From Betaproteobacteria bacterium UBA2293 (GTDB lineage Bacteria; Pseudomonadota; Gammaproteobacteria; Burkholderiales; Rhodocyclaceae), in the NCBI GenBank assembly GCA_002345845.1, contig DDWF01000013.1, forward strand, positions 1 through 9,540: a DNA stretch of 9,540 bases, in the 5' to 3' direction. Position 1 is the first letter of the stretch. Each line of letters begins with the position of its first letter. A program made the position numbers and the translations under genes. The notes beneath the pieces were generated by a model. The model was not told the DNA's origin. It did no database searches and saw only the letters and a program-made list of their open reading frames with translations. Shown piece by piece: positions 7,435-9,540 of this stretch.

Positions 7435-7468
7435 AAAATGGCGCAGATGAAACCTGCGCCATTTTTTT
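7435..7468 (+). terminator. strong intrinsic terminator with no obvious gene
   Basis: A perfect 12-base inverted repeat, AAAATGGCGCAG / CTGCGCCATTTT, surrounds a seven-base loop (ATGAAAC). The plus-strand copy runs straight into seven T residues. Read on the minus strand, the hairpin is followed by TTTTGCATTTTC, so it could also work leftward, more weakly. No plus-strand gene lies immediately upstream. It may end an unrecognised small RNA, or back up the termination of the copper operon to the right. Confidence 0.8.
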
Positions 7469-7682
7469 GCCGGAACCCGGGCTGAGAAAGGGTTTTTCTA
7501 CAGCGTCAACGTCAGCAACCTGCGCAACACTAGTCATTCACCTGAGGCAGATCCAATGTTCGCATTGGCCAAGTTGCTCCCAGCCAGCCACCGCTTTGTG
7601 CGACTGCTTCACTCAGCAATCAGCCTCTGGCCCCCCCGAAATAATGATGTCTCTTGTGGGCACATAGTTGCTGTTCATAGCC
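7469..7682. other. non-coding stretch between two terminators
   Basis: These are about 214 bases bounded by two intrinsic terminators, with no supported gene on either strand. The notable structure is a perfect six-base hairpin with a TTCG loop at 7553-7568 (CCAATG-TTCG-CATTGG). A weak AACCC / GGGTT pair at 7474-7494 is followed by a few T residues. A run of seven C residues lies near 7631. I see no recognisable promoter. Confidence 0.45.
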
Positions 7683-7715
7683 AAAAAAAATGGCGGCCAC
7701 CTGGCCGCCATTTTT
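7683..7715 (-). terminator. intrinsic terminator of the copper-handling operon
   Basis: Read on the minus strand, a GC-rich hairpin (AAAAATGGCGGCC, four-base loop, GGCCGCCATTTTT) ends in eight T residues. It lies 17 bases downstream of the PCu(A)C stop codon, the expected place for the end of that transcript. Five T residues on the plus side mean it may also work in the other direction. Confidence 0.88.
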
Positions 7716-7732
7716 GCCTGAGCAAGGCTCGC

Positions 7733-8200
7733 TCAGTGCTTGCTGTGATCCATCGGCATCGGTGCCGCTACCGGGCGCACCACCTTGGCGTCGACCTGCT
7801 TGCTGCTGCCGTCCTCGAAAGTGAGGGTGATCGGCACCACGTCGCCTTCCTTCATCGGTGCCTTGAGGTCGATCAGCATGACGTGCAGGCTGCCCGGCTT
7901 GAGCACGGCTTCGCCGCCGGCCTTGATCGGGATGTCGGGTACCGGGCGCATCTTCATGACGCCGCCCTCGTTGAGGTGGGTGTGCAGTTCGGTGACTTTC
8001 GATACCGGGTTGGCCGCCTTGACCACCTTGACGTCGGCGGCGCCAGCGTTGCGGATGACCATGAAGGCGCCGGTTGCCGGGGCATTCGGCGGCGCCAGGC
8101 GGACGTAGGGTTCATGCACGGTGACCTGGTCGGCGGAACCGGCCAGGGCGCCAGCGGACAGCATCAGGGCGGAAGCGAGCAGCGACAGCTTTTTCATCAT
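7733..8200 (-). CDS. PCu(A)C-type periplasmic copper chaperone
   Basis: This is a 155-residue protein from the ATG at 8200. An alternative ATG at 8215 would add five residues and overlap the sco stop. I prefer 8200 because the purine-rich AGAGAG at 8205-8210 lies just upstream of it and the product then begins MMKKLSLLASALMLSAGALA, a normal signal peptide. The copper motif H-x10-M-x21-H-x-M is exact: H73, M84, H106 and M108. A further H75 and M82 lie beside it, and the C-terminal tail MPMDHSKH could also bind metal. PCu(A)C proteins bind Cu(I) in the periplasm and pass it to Sco proteins or directly to the CuA site of cytochrome oxidase. It is the last gene of a three-gene operon, 11 bases after sco, and is followed by a terminator. 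Confidence 0.93.
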   Translation of the reverse strand: MMKKLSLLASALMLSAGALAGSADQVTVHEPYVRLAPPNAPATGAFMVIRNAGAADVKVVKAANPVSKVTELHTHLNEGGVMKMRPVPDIPIKAGGEAVLKPGSLHVMLIDLKAPMKEGDVVPITLTFEDGSSKQVDAKVVRPVAAPMPMDHSKH

Positions 8201-8211
8201 GGTTCTCTCTT

Positions 8212-8814
8212 TCATGGCTGGTTCAATACATTGCGAATCTCGGCCACCACCTGCTCCGGCGGCGCCCCGTGCGGCAGCTTGCCGAGCAGGCGACCGTCGC
8301 GGCCGATGACATAGGTTTCCGAGCTGTGGTCGACGACGTAGCCATCGCCGGCCGTCTCCACTTTCTGTTCGGCGTAGAAGACGCCGTAGCGGCGGCTGAC
8401 GTCGGCGACTTCTTCCGCCGTGCCGGTGATGCCGACGATGGCCGGATGGAAGAACTCGACGTATTCCTTGAGCCGGGCCGGCGTATCGCGCTTCGGGTCA
8501 ACTGAAATGAAGATCACGGCAACCTGCGCCAGCTCCTCGGCGCTCAGCTGATTCAGGCCGGTGGCCGTGGCTGCCAGCGAGGTTGGGCAAATGTCGGGAC
8601 AGAAGGTGTAGCCGAAATAGACCAGCACGGCCTTGCCGCGGTAGTCGGCCAGGGCGACCGGACCACTCGCCGAGGTCAGGGTGAAATCGCCGCCGGCCGG
8701 CAGGATGGCGGCTGGCAAGGGACGTTCCGGCAGCTCCGGCTCCCAGAACAGGCCGAGCCCGGTAACCAGGGCGACGAGCAGGACGACGACGGCAAGCAGA
8801 AGGCGTTCGGACAT
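8212..8814 (-). CDS. Sco1/SenC family copper chaperone and thiol-disulfide protein
   Basis: This is a 200-residue protein with an N-terminal membrane anchor (residues about 5-24) and a periplasmic thioredoxin-like domain. The copper ligands of the family are all present: C72 and C76 in FCPDICP, and H163 in VVDHSSETYVI. The motif ISVDPKRDTP and the ending of the domain are typical. Sco proteins load copper into the CuA centre of cytochrome c oxidase, or act as thiol reductases there. I chose the ATG at 8814, one base after the upstream stop (TGAGATG). A TTG at 8838 would add eight residues and overlap the upstream gene. It sits between the 156-residue membrane protein and the PCu(A)C gene, which supports a joint copper delivery role. 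Confidence 0.94.
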   Translation of the reverse strand: MSERLLLAVVVLLVALVTGLGLFWEPELPERPLPAAILPAGGDFTLTSASGPVALADYRGKAVLVYFGYTFCPDICPTSLAATATGLNQLSAEELAQVAVIFISVDPKRDTPARLKEYVEFFHPAIVGITGTAEEVADVSRRYGVFYAEQKVETAGDGYVVDHSSETYVIGRDGRLLGKLPHGAPPEQVVAEIRNVLNQP

Positions 8815-8815
8815 C

Positions 8816-9286
8816 TCAGGAATGGCTCCCGGTAACAAAGCGGAAAGGGATGGCGACGCGCTGGCTGCCGGTTTCGATCAGTACCGTCGCCTGCCACTCC
8901 ATCTGGCCGGTGATGCAGACCGGCAGCGTGACCTCGGCAGCATGCAGGCCGTTGCCGCGGTGTTTGAAGTGCGGCCGGTTGTAGCCCATGTTCATGTCCA
9001 CCCCGGCGAAATCGATTTCTACCCGTGACGGAGCAAAGCCCTGGGTCGTCACCCGCACCTCGAAGGGCTTGACCAGCGGGATCGGCAAGGTGCCCATGAG
9101 CAGTTCGACGCTGCCGCCATCAGGCAGTTCAACGCTGCATGGACCGCGTTGCAGATTGCAGGCCGGGTCCGATTTGACCACCACATCTGCCTTCGGCAGC
9201 AGCATGGGAGATAGCTTGTAGCCGACGACAACGACCAGGGCGATGAGCAGGATGCCAATCGCGTCAATCAGGATTTTCTTGTTCAA
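8816..9286 (-). CDS. membrane-anchored periplasmic protein of uncertain family, first gene of the sco operon
   Basis: This 156-residue protein has one N-terminal membrane helix (residues about 5-24) and then a soluble, mostly beta-strand region that should lie in the periplasm. The start appears to be TTG at 9286, with an in-frame stop four codons upstream and only a weak ribosome binding site. The next ATG lies after the membrane helix. Possible metal or redox residues are C43, C50 and C124, M98, M100, H106 and H109, the last four in the segment VDMNMGYNRPHFKH. That segment resembles the methionine-rich turn of FixH/YtkA-like domains, but I am not sure of the family. It ends one base before sco, so it is almost certainly co-transcribed and may help copper transfer or oxidase assembly. 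Confidence 0.8.
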   Translation of the reverse strand: MNKKILIDAIGILLIALVVVVGYKLSPMLLPKADVVVKSDPACNLQRGPCSVELPDGGSVELLMGTLPIPLVKPFEVRVTTQGFAPSRVEIDFAGVDMNMGYNRPHFKHRGNGLHAAEVTLPVCITGQMEWQATVLIETGSQRVAIPFRFVTGSHS

Positions 9287-9391
9287 CAGGGGCTTTCAGG
9301 CAACTCGACAGTAGATTCGACATTCTCCGCGATGAATGCCCGTTGGAATTAGCAGACATCAATTTTTTCACAGACCGTGCGGAATACAGTG

Positions 9392-9408
9392 TGCGACAAA
9401 TTGCCGCA
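9392..9408. promoter_or_regulatory. imperfect palindrome, possible operator
   Basis: TGCGACA and TGCCGCA form an inverted repeat around AAT, matching at six of seven positions. It lies about 70 bases before the start of the plus-strand gene at 9477, in a divergent spacer. Size and symmetry fit a dimeric repressor or activator site, but I do not recognise the regulator and chance is possible. Confidence 0.3.
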
Positions 9409-9464
9409 GGGGCAGGAAACGCCTGCGTCGATGGGGGGTAGAACGTAGGAGTTCTTGTTTTTTC

Positions 9465-9470
9465 GGGAGA
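9465..9470 (+). promoter_or_regulatory. ribosome binding site of the truncated gene at 9477
   Basis: GGGAGA lies six bases before the ATG at 9477. This good match and spacing are the main support for a real gene starting so close to the window edge. Confidence 0.7.
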
Positions 9471-9476
9471 TATCAA

Positions 9477-9540
9477 ATGAATAGATTTGCAGTCAAATCC
9501 ACCGTGCTGGCGATCGCCGCCGGCATCGGGCTTGGCGCTG
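9477..9540 (+). CDS. start of an exported protein, truncated by the window end
   Basis: Only 21 residues are visible. They begin MNRFAVKSTVLAIAAGIGLG: a short basic N-terminus followed by a hydrophobic stretch, as in a Sec signal peptide. A good ribosome binding site precedes the ATG. The function cannot be told from this fragment. Its position divergent from a copper-delivery operon makes an exported or respiratory protein plausible, but that is only context. Confidence 0.7.
   Translation, partial: MNRFAVKSTVLAIAAGIGLGA

Larger units (their letters stand above)
9287..9476. promoter_or_regulatory. divergent promoter region between the sco operon and the next gene
   Basis: These 190 bases separate two divergently transcribed units, so promoters for both must lie here. 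The stretch is less GC-rich than the genes. A possible plus-strand -10 element, TACAGT, lies near 9386, but its -35 partner is poor. No FNR-type TTGAT-N4-ATCAA site is seen. An imperfect palindrome (9392-9408) and a small GCAGG / CCTGC hairpin (9412-9426) are the only clear structures. Confidence 0.5.

Noticed and set aside
7302..7667. Possible 121-residue protein on the plus strand
   Set aside because: It runs through a strong intrinsic terminator, has no ribosome binding site and no recognisable motif.
8205..8215. ATG at 8215 as the start of the PCu(A)C gene
   Set aside because: It overlaps the sco stop codon. The ATG at 8200 has a purine-rich ribosome binding site and gives a cleaner signal peptide, though 8215 cannot be ruled out.
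9357..9408. FNR/Dnr-type box before the gene at 9477
   Set aside because: Only one half-site-like ATCAA is present; the TTGAT partner at the right distance is missing.

Overview
The window is GC-rich with dense, translationally coupled genes. It looks like a chromosomal segment from a betaproteobacterium, possibly of the Rhodocyclales (Dechloromonas/Azonexus-like). That placement rests on gene content and composition only and is an inference. No tRNA, rRNA, CRISPR array or intact insertion sequence is visible.

Positions 1-3410 (+ strand) hold the distal part of a Mrp (Mnh/Pha/Sha) multisubunit monovalent cation/proton antiporter operon: the 3' end of the subunit A/B gene, then mrpC, mrpD, mrpE, mrpF and mrpG. 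Stop and start codons overlap or nearly touch throughout. The products assemble into one inner-membrane complex that exports Na+ (or K+) in exchange for protons. A 467-base stretch with no convincing gene (3411-3877) separates this operon from a convergent gene.

Positions 3878-7207 (- strand) encode the most striking object in the window, a single 1109-residue signalling protein. Its order is: AmiC/amide-urea-type ligand-binding domain without a signal peptide, PAS, GGDEF, EAL, and a BLUF blue-light (flavin) domain at the very C-terminus. The BLUF residues that bind and report on flavin are all present at the spacing seen in AppA. The GGDEF and EAL domains both look catalytically competent, with an RxxD inhibitory site. 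The PAS domain carries a histidine and an arginine at the FixL/DosP haem-sensor positions. The protein is therefore predicted to link a small-molecule signal, blue light and perhaps gas or redox state to cyclic-di-GMP turnover in the cytoplasm.

Positions 7208-7732 are non-coding and hold two strong hairpin-plus-T-run terminators. One (7683-7715) ends the copper operon to its right. The other (7435-7468) has its better T-run on the + strand, where no gene needs it, so a small + strand transcript is possible.

Positions 7733-9286 (- strand) are a three-gene copper-handling operon. In transcription order it encodes a membrane-anchored 156-residue protein of uncertain family, a Sco1/SenC protein with the CxxxC...H copper site, and a PCu(A)C periplasmic copper chaperone. 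Sco and PCu(A)C proteins normally deliver copper to the CuA centre of cytochrome oxidases or to related cupro-enzymes. A divergent gene starts at 9477 with a good ribosome binding site and a signal-peptide-like N-terminus, but it is cut by the window edge. The 190-base divergent spacer contains an imperfect palindrome that could be an operator.
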